Origin: Maridesulfovibrio zosterae DSM 11974
GTDB taxonomy: Bacteria; Desulfobacterota; Desulfovibrionia; Desulfovibrionales; Desulfovibrionaceae
Reading direction: 5' to 3'
Assembly (NCBI RefSeq): GCF_000425265.1
Contig: NZ_KE384342.1
Span: forward strand, 124,001-188,000
DNA length: 64,000 nt
The translations under genes and the position numbers were made by a program. The notes beneath the pieces are model-generated. The model was not told the DNA's origin, searched no databases, and saw only the letters and a program-made list of their open reading frames with translations. Every line of letters starts with the position of its first letter. The stretch's first letter is position 1. Positions 18,246 to 27,542 of this stretch are shown piece after piece.

Positions 18246-18719
18246 ATGACTAACTTAAATGCGCAAATAACTAATATCAATAGTGGGATAACGATACAGA
18301 ATTTAAGGGGAAGTTCTGGTCGACATGTTTTTGACGTTGGTAACAACCGTCAAGAATCATTTAGCCAAAACTCAGATCAATTTTTTGATTTGATTGAGCG
18401 GCAGAAGGGTGAATTTAAGATATTTGCTCCCAAGGGGCGGATTAATAACGCAACCATAAGGTTTCTTAAGAAGCGTCTCTACGATGCAGCTGATGAAACT
18501 GGCTGTAAGATTTTATTCAACCTCAGATTTGTTGATTCAATCGACAGCGTTGGTCTGGGCGTGCTTATTACGGCTCACAAGATGGCTACAGCGCGTGGTG
18601 GAATGGTTGTATTCACCGATATGAGTGAGAGAATATTCAAGACCATGAAGATGCTGTATATGGATCGTTTTCTAAAAATGAGTCCTGATATGAAGGGTGC
18701 AGTAGAAATGATGCGCTGA
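18246..18719 (+). CDS. STAS-domain protein, anti-anti-sigma-like (copy 2)
   Basis: A 157-residue STAS protein with a 50-residue N-terminal extension that is polar and low in complexity. The domain aligns closely with the previous gene through KRLYD, then IDSVGLGVLITAHK and KTMKMLYMDRFLKM. Here too the usual phospho-Ser is Val102. The pair looks like a tandem duplication that has diverged mainly in the N-terminal tail. It ends at a strong terminator. Function is likely protein-protein signalling, perhaps with the large protein encoded upstream. Confidence 0.8.
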   Translation: MTNLNAQITNINSGITIQNLRGSSGRHVFDVGNNRQESFSQNSDQFFDLIERQKGEFKIFAPKGRINNATIRFLKKRLYDAADETGCKILFNLRFVDSIDSVGLGVLITAHKMATARGGMVVFTDMSERIFKTMKMLYMDRFLKMSPDMKGAVEMMR

Positions 18720-18742
18720 GATATTTTTTAGAATTAATCAGT

Positions 18743-18778
18743 AACCCCGGACTGAGTTTATTCAGCCCGGGGTTTTCT
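18743..18778. terminator. bidirectional terminator between STAS and RND genes
   Basis: AACCCCGGACTGA (18743-18755) pairs with TCAGCCCGGGGTT (18762-18774) with a single A-C mismatch, followed by T-rich sequence. It ends the STAS genes and can also serve the RND operon coming from the other side. Confidence 0.85.
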
Positions 18779-18790
18779 TATTTAAATAAG

Positions 18791-21700
18791 TTATACTTCA
18801 TTTTGCTTATGAGGAATACCAAGTAATTCACGTTTTGCTCTGCCTCGTTCATACGACCATTTTTGAAATGAATCCATGTAGGTGTACACGACAGGGGTTA
18901 AATAGAGTGTAACTACCTGAGAAAGGATTAGTCCCCCAACAATAGCCAGCCCCATAGGCTGCCTTGCCTGAGCTCCTGCTCCGAGCCCTAAGGCAATAGG
19001 CATAGCTCCGGCAATAGCTGCAATTGTGGTCATCATAATCGGTCTGAATCTTTCCAGTGAACCTTTAATGGCTGCCTCTTCAGGAGACAGCTTTTCTTTT
19101 TCTTCAGCTTCCAGTGCAAAGTCGACAACCATAATTGCGTTTTTCTTTACAATTCCTATAAGCATAATGACCCCTACTATACCAAACAGGTCGAGGTCCT
19201 TTCCAAATAAGGTCAAAGTCAGCAAGCCTCCAATAGCTGCTGAAGGCAGACCTGAGATAATCGTAATGGGATGAATGGCACTTTCATAAAGAATTCCTAG
19301 AATCATGTAGATGACAAATACTGCAATTCCTAAAAGGAAAAACACACTGGACATGGATTTTTGAAATTCATCAGCTGTTCCTTCAAAGTCAGAGACAACG
19401 GTCGCTGGAAGTTTTTCGAGTGACAGCTTATTGATTGCCGATGTTGCATCACTTAGCGAATATCCTGGAGCGATATTAAATGAATATGTTACCGACGGCA
19501 GCATGCCTGTATGGTTAACCTGCATGGGACCGGGCTTTTCCTCAAAGCTGGCAATTGTATCCAGTCGGATTAGATCTCCATTTTTATTGGCGACGTACAA
19601 TTTCATCAAATCTCTAGGGTCACGTTTATTAAATGGCAGAACTTCAAGAATTACCCAGTACTGATCGGTGTCTCCATAAATAGTAGAAACCTTTCGTTCA
19701 GAGTAGGCAGAGTTGAGTGTGTTTTCAATATCATGGGCTGTGACGTTATAGTATGAAGCTTTGTCTCGATCAATTTTTACCCACAGTTCTGGGCTGCTGT
19801 CCAGCAGATCGGAAGTAAGTCCGGTTAGAAACGGTATTTTACGTAATTCCATTTCAAATTTAGGTGCCAGTGTAAACAGCTCGTTTTGGTCCGGTGCCTG
19901 AATCGTGTACTGATAAAGGTTTTTAGATGTTTTGGCAGTTAGCCTGATCATTGGAGGATTTTGAATCCAGCACATAATACCAGGATCATTGTTAAGCTTA
20001 TACATCAGTGAGCGGGCAACTTCATCTGCCGTCATATCTCGTTTTCCGGGAGGAACAAGCATGGGGAAAATATATCCCTGATTGAGGATGGGGACTCCTG
20101 CTACGGTAATAACGTTTTCAATGTTCTTATCCGCCAAAAGTATCGGTTCAAGTTTTTTGATATGCTCTTTCATACTCTTATATGAAATTCCTTGTTTAGC
20201 CTGAGCAAAACCCTGACAATAACTCATGTCATCTGTAGGCAGGAATCCTTTAGGAATAGCAATGAAAAAGTGAATTGTGGCCAGAAGTATCAGTCCTGCG
20301 GCCAGCATGGTCATTCTGCGATGACGCATAACAAAATGTAGTGACCGGTCATACATGCGCAACAGGAAGTCAAAGACAACATCTGATTCAGACAGTTTGC
20401 TACCTGGTTTTAGAATACGGCTGGCCAGCATCGGAGTCATGGTCAGGGAAATGATTCCTGAGGCAAGAATTGCCACTGTAATGGTCATGGCAAATTCATG
20501 AAGTATACGTCCGATGATTCCGCTCATATACATGAGCGGAATGAATACCACCGCCAGTGACAGGGTCATTGAAATAATGGTGAAGGTTATCTGTTTTGCT
20601 CCGTCCAGAGCTGCCTGATAAGGTTTTTTTCCCATCTCCAGATGTCGTACAATATTTTCGATCATTACTACTGCATCATCAACTACAAATCCCACCGAGA
20701 GCGTCAAAGCCAGTAGGGAAAGAGTATCAAGTGAATAGCCAAAAACATACATGATCGCAAAAGTGAAAATGATAGATACGGGAACTGCAACTGATGCAAT
20801 AAGTGTTGCGGAAATATTTTTGAGGAAAAAGAAGATCACACAGATAACAAAGAAAATAGCCAGTAGCAGAGTAACCTGTACATCATCAACTGCATCTTTA
20901 ATCGGTTCTGACCGGTCGTAGAGCACTTTCATGTTAATTCCGGCTGGAATCTGCTGCCTGATTGTAGGCAACATATTAATAATGGTATTGCATACATCAA
21001 TAGTATTGGATCCGGGCTGTTTTTGTATGGCTATGATAATAGCCCTTTTTCCGTTTACCCATGATCCTGATTTATCTGATTTGATGGAGTTGATTACTTT
21101 ACCAACTTCAGAAAGCCGTACAGTCCTGCCTTCACTTGATTCGAAGATCATAGGCATGAATTCATCAGCGTTTTTAAGCTGCCCGGTTGATTCAATTGTT
21201 ACGGACTGAAGTTTATTATCAAGTGTTCCGACTGGTTCTTTGACGTTCTGCGCAGCTATAGCCTGACGTACATGGTCAAGATTAATGTTGCGTGCAGCAA
21301 GTTTTTCAGGGTTTACCCGCACACGTACAGCCAATTTTGATTCACCATATATGAGAACTTTTGATACACCGTTGACCATTGAGATTGAGTCGGTCAGAAA
21401 AGTAGTGGTATACTCATTGACCTTATACAACGGCATCGAATCTGACCAGATAGCCATATATAGGACAGGATCATCAGCAGGATTAACTTTTTCATAATAT
21501 GGGGGCTGAGGAAGGTCGGACGGCAGGTTTCCGCTGGCACGTGAAATAGCTGCCTGTGTATCTGAGGCTGCACCGTCAATGTTGCGGTCCAGATCGAATT
21601 GCAGAGTAATCTGTGTTTGTCCCAAAGAGTTGATGGAGCTCATAGACCGAAGACCGGGAGTGGAAGTAAACTCTTTTTCTAAAGGGGTGGCTACAGATGA

Positions 21701-21880
21701 GGCCATGGTTGATGGACTTGCTCCGGGTAGAGAGGCCGTAACTTGTAAAGTCGGAAATTCGACAGCCGGGAGATAACTGACCGGAAGATTCAGATACCCA
21801 ACAATTCCGAAGAAAACCATCGCAATGACAACCAGTGAGGTCATGACCGGGCGTTTGATAAATACTTCGGTGATATTCAT
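18791..21880 (-). CDS. RND efflux pump inner-membrane subunit (MdtB/AcrB-like)
   Basis: A 1029-residue proton-driven exporter of the HAE1 group. Starts MNITEVFIKRPVMTSLVV, typical of RND helix 1. The proton-relay Asp pair is in VGFVVDDAVVMIEN and the helix-10 Lys in GIVKKNAIMVVDFALEAE, so it should be active. Two large periplasmic loops are present. A GTG at 21889 is in frame, but the ATG at 21880 is 6 bases from AAGGTG and is the better start. It follows the adaptor gene by one base. No outer-membrane TolC-type gene is adjacent, so the third component must come from elsewhere. Substrate unknown. Confidence 0.95.
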   Translation of the reverse strand: MNITEVFIKRPVMTSLVVIAMVFFGIVGYLNLPVSYLPAVEFPTLQVTASLPGASPSTMASSVATPLEKEFTSTPGLRSMSSINSLGQTQITLQFDLDRNIDGAASDTQAAISRASGNLPSDLPQPPYYEKVNPADDPVLYMAIWSDSMPLYKVNEYTTTFLTDSISMVNGVSKVLIYGESKLAVRVRVNPEKLAARNINLDHVRQAIAAQNVKEPVGTLDNKLQSVTIESTGQLKNADEFMPMIFESSEGRTVRLSEVGKVINSIKSDKSGSWVNGKRAIIIAIQKQPGSNTIDVCNTIINMLPTIRQQIPAGINMKVLYDRSEPIKDAVDDVQVTLLLAIFFVICVIFFFLKNISATLIASVAVPVSIIFTFAIMYVFGYSLDTLSLLALTLSVGFVVDDAVVMIENIVRHLEMGKKPYQAALDGAKQITFTIISMTLSLAVVFIPLMYMSGIIGRILHEFAMTITVAILASGIISLTMTPMLASRILKPGSKLSESDVVFDFLLRMYDRSLHFVMRHRRMTMLAAGLILLATIHFFIAIPKGFLPTDDMSYCQGFAQAKQGISYKSMKEHIKKLEPILLADKNIENVITVAGVPILNQGYIFPMLVPPGKRDMTADEVARSLMYKLNNDPGIMCWIQNPPMIRLTAKTSKNLYQYTIQAPDQNELFTLAPKFEMELRKIPFLTGLTSDLLDSSPELWVKIDRDKASYYNVTAHDIENTLNSAYSERKVSTIYGDTDQYWVILEVLPFNKRDPRDLMKLYVANKNGDLIRLDTIASFEEKPGPMQVNHTGMLPSVTYSFNIAPGYSLSDATSAINKLSLEKLPATVVSDFEGTADEFQKSMSSVFFLLGIAVFVIYMILGILYESAIHPITIISGLPSAAIGGLLTLTLFGKDLDLFGIVGVIMLIGIVKKNAIMVVDFALEAEEKEKLSPEEAAIKGSLERFRPIMMTTIAAIAGAMPIALGLGAGAQARQPMGLAIVGGLILSQVVTLYLTPVVYTYMDSFQKWSYERGRAKRELLGIPHKQNEV

Positions 21881-21881
21881 A

Positions 21882-23045
21882 CTATTCACCTTTTCCGTCT
21901 TGTGATGTATCAGCCGCCGGATGTGAATCTTTTACTACAACTGTTGCACCTGGAAAGAGTCTGAGTTGCCCGTCAGTTACAATTGTCTCTTTATTTTTAA
22001 GACCGTTGGTTATGATATCTACTTTACCGGATCTTCGATCAACAGTTACAGGGCGCATTTCAACTGTTTTGTTCTGGTTCATTACCCACACAAATTTACC
22101 GTCAGGTCCTGTACATGTTGCCTGCATGGGGACTTGGATAACGTCTTCCTCGAAAAGTTTGAGACTTATATTCACGTAATTTCCAGGCCAGAGTATGCGA
22201 TCTTTATTTTCGAATGTTCCCTGCATCCAGATTGTGCCGGTATTTGTATCTACATTGTTATCAATAAAAGTCAGTTTTCCTGTTTCCTGTTTTGCACTTC
22301 CTTCAGTTGTAGCTAAAACCTCTAAAGTAGAGTTCGCTGAATATTTTTGAACTTCAGGCAAATATCTTTGGGGCAGATAAAAGTTTACGGCGATTGGTGA
22401 AATCGTGTTGATGACAACGAGTTCATCTTTATTTTCTTCAATAAGGTTTCCTGTAGTGGGATTTATATAACCTGCAAGACCGTCAATTGGTGAACGTATG
22501 AAGCAGTATGTAAGATCGTTATGAGCATTATTCAACTTGGCCTGAGTAACAGCAATAGAATCACTGGCCGTTTTCATATCAAGTCTTTTCTGTTCATAGT
22601 TTTCTTCACTTACTACTTTGCGCCTAACAAGGTCGCGGTAGCGGTTGTAATCTCTTTTAGCCTGTTCATATTTTGTTGTATCGGAGGCCAGCTCGGCCTT
22701 TAGCTGTCGTATACTTGCTTCGTAAGGAGACGGGTCCATTGTGAAAAGTTGTTGCCCTTTGGAAACATATTCTCCATTAGATATAAATATTTTACTTAGA
22801 TAGCCTGTAACGCGTGAGCGCACAGTGATAGAATCTACAGCTTTTACTGTGCCGATTGCTTGTAGATAATATGGTGTGTTTTTCAATTTAGTTTTAGCAA
22901 TTGTTACTGGAGCAGGAGGTATTTTTCTGGAGAGTTTATCCTTGTCGTTACAGCCCTGCAGAAAAAGGAATGAGGTAGAGAAGATGAGAAAGTATACGAA
23001 AATTTTTTGTACACGGGACATTTTTATCAGCTTGTGTGCAATCAT
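21882..23045 (-). CDS. RND periplasmic adaptor (membrane fusion) lipoprotein
   Basis: A 387-residue HlyD/AcrA-family adaptor. The start at 23045 is set by AAGGAG 9 bases upstream; the frame is open 13 codons further but without a ribosome site. A signal sequence ends in the lipobox FLQGC, so the mature protein should be lipid-anchored. SITVRSRVTGYLSKIFISNGEYVSKGQQLFTM is the first lipoyl half, then a coiled-coil hairpin (about residues 115-175) and the second lipoyl half with CFIRSPIDGLAGYI. It bridges the RND pump encoded next to it to an outer-membrane channel. Confidence 0.93.
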   Translation of the reverse strand: MIAHKLIKMSRVQKIFVYFLIFSTSFLFLQGCNDKDKLSRKIPPAPVTIAKTKLKNTPYYLQAIGTVKAVDSITVRSRVTGYLSKIFISNGEYVSKGQQLFTMDPSPYEASIRQLKAELASDTTKYEQAKRDYNRYRDLVRRKVVSEENYEQKRLDMKTASDSIAVTQAKLNNAHNDLTYCFIRSPIDGLAGYINPTTGNLIEENKDELVVINTISPIAVNFYLPQRYLPEVQKYSANSTLEVLATTEGSAKQETGKLTFIDNNVDTNTGTIWMQGTFENKDRILWPGNYVNISLKLFEEDVIQVPMQATCTGPDGKFVWVMNQNKTVEMRPVTVDRRSGKVDIITNGLKNKETIVTDGQLRLFPGATVVVKDSHPAADTSQDGKGE

Positions 23046-23268
23046 TGGAAGTATCTCCTTCGCTGAAAATATTTTTGAAAGCATAACTTAAATAATGATT
23101 ATTTTGAAGTAAGTTTTATGAATTGGGTTTAATAGAGACGTGTATGTATTTATTTATTTAATAACTTGCAATTGAGTAGTAATGAAGGCAAGAAGATGAT
23201 GCATTTTGTTACAATGTATACGTTAAAGTTATATTCTGAATTTAAAAGTCCAAACACAAATAATATAT

Positions 23269-25071
23269 ATGCAAGCAACAAATAAAGTTAAAATCAACTA
23301 TGTTGACGGCGTGCGCTTTAAAAGAGGCGTGGTTGCAGCTGCAAGCAGGCTTATTGCCAATTCTCCGCATCTGGATGCCATAAATGTCTTTCCTGTTCCT
23401 GACGGTGATACTGGAGCCAATATGGCCGGTACTATGAAAAATATCGTTAAGACTACAGGGGATACGCTGGAAAAATCTATTGAGAAAATGACTGCACTCA
23501 TCGCCGAATCTGCTTTGGATGGAGCTAAGGGGAACTCTGGTGCGATATTAGCTCAATTTTTGTGTGGGTTTGCAGAAGGTGTTAAAGATCTTCCCAGATT
23601 ATCACCAGCAGAGTTCGCATCAGCCGCGTCCCTTGCTGCCAAACGATCATGCGAAGCTATTTCCAATCCTAAAGATGGGACTATCATAAGTGTTATCAGT
23701 GATTGGGCTTCTCATTTGCATACTCATGGACATACGTATAAAGATTTTCATCATCTGCTTTCCGATTCTCTTGAATACGCCCGTATATCTGTAAAATCCA
23801 CTACTGAAAAACTTGCTGAACTTAAAACTGCCGGAGTCGTTGACGCCGGAGCTCTCGGTTTTGTTTATCTACTTGAAGGTATTGTTGATTTTCTTGAAAA
23901 TGGCGAGATCGAGAAAAGTTTTTTGTCTGTACAAAATTCTTCGATTGAAGTTGAAGGCGTTCACGAAAAAGTTGCAGTTGAGAAACTTGATTTCAGATTT
24001 TGTACAGAATTTCTCATAAAAGGATCAGATATCGACAAGATTGCTATTCGTGATGCCATAAGCCATATGGGTGATAGTCTTATTGTTGCTGGTTTGCCGG
24101 AGTCGGTTAAGATTCATATTCACACAAATGAACCTGATGTCGTTGAAGAAATTGTGTCCGGATTTGCAACCGTTGCCAAACGTAAAGTTGATGACATGCT
24201 GGTGCAGCACAAAAGACTGCTTGCTAATGACGTTAAAGTCGGAATTGTTACAGACAGTACATGTGATATTCCGGTTGCGATGCAGGAAGAGTATGATATC
24301 CGTGTCGTACCAATGCGTCTGACTATTGATGGAAATGAATATATAGATCAGGTGACACTGACCTCTTCAGATTTTTATAAAATTCTCCCTGATGCAACTA
24401 AGGCATTAACTTCCCAGCCATCGCCGGGAGATATGAAAAGGGCTTATGCTAGTGCCAGCTCTGATTATGCTGATGTAGTTTCATTGCACGTTGCAAAAGC
24501 TCTCAGTGGGACATATCAGAGTGCTCTGACTGCAAGCAGTCCGCTTGAGAATGTCTGTGCCCTAAATGCTAAGCAGCTGTCAGCTGGACTTGGATTAGCT
24601 GTTCTTGAAGCAGCCAGGGCCGCACAGAAGGGAGCTAGTGCTGCAGAAGTGAAGCGTGTTGCGAATCGTGCAATCGCCAATGTAAAAATTTTCGTTACTA
24701 TTGATACGCTTGATTATGCCGTGAGGGGCGGGCGTATGAGTAAAGGGCAGGGTTTTATTGCTAAGGCTCTTAATATCAAGCCTATTCTGCAGTTTGCAGG
24801 CGAAGGATTGCCACGTGTAGTGGCTAAGTCTTTTGGTTGTAAACGGCAGGAAGATGCTCTTATAAAACTGGTACGCGACAATGCCTATGGAAAGGGGAAT
24901 ATGCGTTACGCAATTTCTCATGCAGATGCTCCGGAAACTGCTCAAAAGTTTGCCCGTATTTTAAAGAAAGAATTCGGCGTAGATCCGCAGTTTATCTCTG
25001 AAGCTTCTCCTGTTCTTGGCTTGCATAGCGGGCCTGGGGCATGCGCAGTTGCCTTTTTAGTTGATGATTAA
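23269..25071 (+). CDS. DhaL/FakA-DegV/FakB fusion, fatty acid kinase-like
   Basis: A 600-residue fusion. Residues 1 to about 200 are a DhaL/DAK2 nucleotide-binding domain: NVFPVPDGDTGANM (39-52, the Asp cluster that binds Mg-ATP) and GAKGNSGAILAQFLCGF. A middle segment of about 120 residues resembles the linker and C-terminal part of FakA/YloV. From about 322 on it is DegV: VGIVTDSTCDIPV, then SQPSPGDM and SGTYQSA, the residues that hold a fatty acid headgroup. In Firmicutes FakA phosphorylates fatty acids bound to separate FakB. Here kinase and binding protein are one chain. The start ATG has no clear ribosome site. It stands alone with its own terminator. Confidence 0.85.
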   Translation: MQATNKVKINYVDGVRFKRGVVAAASRLIANSPHLDAINVFPVPDGDTGANMAGTMKNIVKTTGDTLEKSIEKMTALIAESALDGAKGNSGAILAQFLCGFAEGVKDLPRLSPAEFASAASLAAKRSCEAISNPKDGTIISVISDWASHLHTHGHTYKDFHHLLSDSLEYARISVKSTTEKLAELKTAGVVDAGALGFVYLLEGIVDFLENGEIEKSFLSVQNSSIEVEGVHEKVAVEKLDFRFCTEFLIKGSDIDKIAIRDAISHMGDSLIVAGLPESVKIHIHTNEPDVVEEIVSGFATVAKRKVDDMLVQHKRLLANDVKVGIVTDSTCDIPVAMQEEYDIRVVPMRLTIDGNEYIDQVTLTSSDFYKILPDATKALTSQPSPGDMKRAYASASSDYADVVSLHVAKALSGTYQSALTASSPLENVCALNAKQLSAGLGLAVLEAARAAQKGASAAEVKRVANRAIANVKIFVTIDTLDYAVRGGRMSKGQGFIAKALNIKPILQFAGEGLPRVVAKSFGCKRQEDALIKLVRDNAYGKGNMRYAISHADAPETAQKFARILKKEFGVDPQFISEASPVLGLHSGPGACAVAFLVDD

Positions 25072-25186
25072 AGTGTATCCAGTTTATTAAGTGCTTTTCT
25101 CATATCTGATATGTTTAGTTTTTCTATAAATATTAAGGTAGATTTATTGAGTTGAACTACGAACTAATCTTTTATGATTTCCCTTC

Positions 25187-25222
25187 AGCGGGCTCAGATT
25201 AATATCTGAGCCCGCTTTTTTT
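25187..25222 (+). terminator. intrinsic terminator of the fatty acid kinase-like gene
   Basis: AGCGGGCTCAGAT-TAAT-ATCTGAGCCCGCT, a perfect 13-bp stem, followed by seven T. Confidence 0.95.
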
Positions 25223-25857
25223 GTTTAAGGCAAACTCATTTTTTAGATACTTCATGAAGGATAGATTTTTATTGATTAATCGATCAATAAAATTACAATA
25301 ATAGCAATTAAGGTAAATACTGTTTTGTTTGCTTTTTGTATTATACAAAAATCTTAAAATAATGGTCTTAGTCAGCAGGCATATGACCTTTTGAGTGCAA
25401 CTAGAATTTGATAAATTCACGGATTAAGCTATAAAAATGGCTTTAAAATTTTAAAAAAATGAAAAATGTTTATTTTTTTATTTCTTTTTTAAATATTGTT
25501 TATCTTTTTTGTATATTTGTTCACTCTCATAAATAAGTATGTTATAAATTGCATCAGCTGATTTTTGTCCGCGTAACAACGATTATTCAGGGAATTTATA
25601 TGTTCTCATGCATGGTTTGCGATGCTCTTTTTTAAATTATGGGAAAGTTGTTTTTTAGATTATACATAAATGGAAAAACAGAGCTGGTTACTTGACTTTT
25701 AGCTGTTTTAAGCTATGAATATCACTCACTCTTGATTTCAGAATTGTATGTTTGTGAATTATAAAAACGGCAGTTGCATACTGTTAATTACAGTTTTTGT
25801 CGTTACTACAACCAGTTCTGACTTTGTAACCGGTAAGAGAGTTTGGAGTTAAGCATT
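25223..25857. other. long AT-rich region upstream of the polar amino acid importer
   Basis: About 635 bases with no convincing gene. A perfect dyad TTTTTGTAT-T-ATACAAAAA lies at 25333-25351 and may be an operator. Near the right end, ACTGT-TAATT-ACAGT followed by TTTTTG (25785-25805 region) forms a small hairpin with a U-run. A 34-codon frame (25748-25852) covers that hairpin and ends 5 bases before the ATPase gene, but it is not enriched in any particular amino acid. Confidence 0.4.
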
Positions 25858-26586
25858 ATGCATATGATTGAAATAAAGAATCTCCATAAGTGGTACGGAG
25901 ATTTTCATGTACTTAAAGGTCTCAATGATCATGTAGACAAAGGTGAAGTCCTTGTAATTTGCGGTCCGAGTGGATCTGGTAAGAGTACTTTCATTCGATG
26001 TATCAACCGGCTTGAAGATTACCAGAAAGGCACTATAACTTTTGATGGAACAGACATTCTTGACAAGAGTGTAAATATTAATGAGCTGCGCGCTGAGATA
26101 GGTATTGTTTTTCAACAATTTAACCTTTACCCGCATCTTTCCGTTTTAGATAACGTGACTCTTGCTCCGTTAAAAGTTCGCAATACACCAAAAGCTGAGG
26201 CTGAAGAAACAGCCCTTCACCTTCTTGAAAGGGTCGGTATTCACGATCAGGCCCATAAATATCCCGCAGAGCTTTCCGGTGGTCAGCAGCAGCGTGTTGC
26301 AATTGCAAGAGCTTTGGCTATGAAGCCAAAAGCTATGCTTTTTGATGAACCTACTTCTGCTCTTGACCCGGAAATGATTAATGAAGTTTTGAACGTAATG
26401 AAGGATCTTGCCCGCGAGGGAATGACTATGCTTTGCGTTACCCATGAAATGGGCTTTGCCCGTGAAGTTGCAGATCGTGTAATTTTTATGGATGGCGGTG
26501 AAGTTATTGAACAGGCTCCTCCGGAGGAGTTCTTCAAAAACCCCAAACACGATAGAGCTAAATTATTTTTGAAGGAGATTTTGTAA
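25858..26586 (+). CDS. polar amino acid ABC transporter ATPase (GlnQ-type)
   Basis: A 242-residue ATPase of the polar amino acid uptake family. Walker [10 protein letters not shown], signature [16 protein letters not shown], Walker [15 protein letters not shown] and the H-loop VTHEMGF are all intact. A TTG upstream (25843) is in frame, but GGAG at 25845-25848 sits inside that extension and points to ATG 25858. It heads an operon with a binding protein and two permeases, which together should import an amino acid such as glutamate, glutamine or aspartate. The ATPase-first order is normal for this family. Confidence 0.93.
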   Translation: MHMIEIKNLHKWYGDFHVLKGLNDHVDKGEVLVICGPSGSGKSTFIRCINRLEDYQKGTITFDGTDILDKSVNINELRAEIGIVFQQFNLYPHLSVLDNVTLAPLKVRNTPKAEAEETALHLLERVGIHDQAHKYPAELSGGQQQRVAIARALAMKPKAMLFDEPTSALDPEMINEVLNVMKDLAREGMTMLCVTHEMGFAREVADRVIFMDGGEVIEQAPPEEFFKNPKHDRAKLFLKEIL

Positions 26587-26641
26587 CTGTCATATATTTT
26601 GACGGTGTGGATGCTAACCTTAAATTTTTCAGGAGGACCTG

Positions 26642-27457
26642 ATGAGAAGACTCTCAATTGTAGTTGCTATGGTTTTGGCTTTGGCTCTTTGCGCATCTGT
26701 CGCAATGGCTGACAAACTGCAGGAAGTAAAGGACCGCGGAGTTCTTATTTGCGGTGTTAAAGATGCCGTTGTTCCTTTCGGTTACATTGACGCTGATTCT
26801 AAGAAACTTGTTGGTATGGATATCGATATTTGCAACTACATTGCAAAAGAACTCGGTGTTAAAGCCGATTTCAAACCGGTTACATCCGCTACACGTATCC
26901 CCATGATTGTACAGGGCTCCATTGACCTTGCTGCTGCAACCATGACTCACAAGATTGCTCGTGATGACACTATTGACTTTTCAATAACATACTTCATGGA
27001 CGGTCAGAAGCTTCTCGTTAAAAAAGGTTCAGGCATCAAATCTGTTGCTGATTTAAAAGGCAAAAAAGTAGGTACTGCAAAAGGTTCCACTTCAGAACAG
27101 AATATTACTAATGCTCAGCCTGATTGTAAGGTTCTCTCTTTTGAAGGCTACCCTCAGGCATTTCTTGCACTTAAGCAGGGTAAAGTTAAAGCAGTTACAA
27201 CTGACTCCACAATTCTTCTCGGCCTCAAGAATTCCGATCCTAATCCCGATAACTGGGAAATCGTAGGTGATTTTATTTCTCCTGAACCTTACGGTCTCGG
27301 ACTTCCTGAAAATGAGTCCAATTTTCGCGATGCTGTTAACGTGGCTCTCATCAAAATGTGGAAGAGCGGAGATTACAAGAAAGTATATGATAAATGGTTT
27401 GGTCCTGATACCAAATATTATCTGCCTCTGACCTGGAAAATGGAACTCTGGCCTTAA
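26642..27457 (+). CDS. polar amino acid ABC transporter substrate-binding protein
   Basis: A 271-residue periplasmic binding protein (SBP family 3). The signal peptide runs MRRLSIVVAMVLALALCASVAMA style with cleavage expected after residue 23. The mature part starts with DKLQEVKDRGVLICGVKD; GMDIDICNYIAKELG and the Arg in SATRIPMIVQGSID fit the alpha-carboxylate site of amino acid binders, and KGSTSEQNI follows. A strong AGGAGG ribosome site is 4-5 bases before ATG. It is the third component of the importer encoded around it; exact ligand is not readable. Confidence 0.93.
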   Translation: MRRLSIVVAMVLALALCASVAMADKLQEVKDRGVLICGVKDAVVPFGYIDADSKKLVGMDIDICNYIAKELGVKADFKPVTSATRIPMIVQGSIDLAAATMTHKIARDDTIDFSITYFMDGQKLLVKKGSGIKSVADLKGKKVGTAKGSTSEQNITNAQPDCKVLSFEGYPQAFLALKQGKVKAVTTDSTILLGLKNSDPNPDNWEIVGDFISPEPYGLGLPENESNFRDAVNVALIKMWKSGDYKKVYDKWFGPDTKYYLPLTWKMELWP

Positions 27458-27493
27458 CAGGTACTAGTGTCTAAGGTTTTATGCGTAGAAACT

Positions 27494-27520
27494 GGAGGGC
27501 CGTGCTTAGCATGGTCCTCC
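27494..27520 (+). promoter_or_regulatory. stem-loop between binding protein and permease genes
   Basis: GGAGGGCCGTGC (27494-27505) pairs with GCATGGTCCTCC (27509-27520) over 12 bp with two G-U pairs and a 3-base loop, without a U-run. Such structures after binding-protein genes protect the upstream mRNA and lower permease expression. Confidence 0.65.
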
Positions 27521-27542
27521 TGATAAACAACGGATATAAGTT

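Noticed and set aside
25748-25852. A 34-codon frame covering a small hairpin before the amino acid ABC ATPase, as a possible leader peptide
   Set aside because: No ribosome site and no enrichment in one amino acid; the hairpin stem is only 5 bp. Too weak to call an attenuator.
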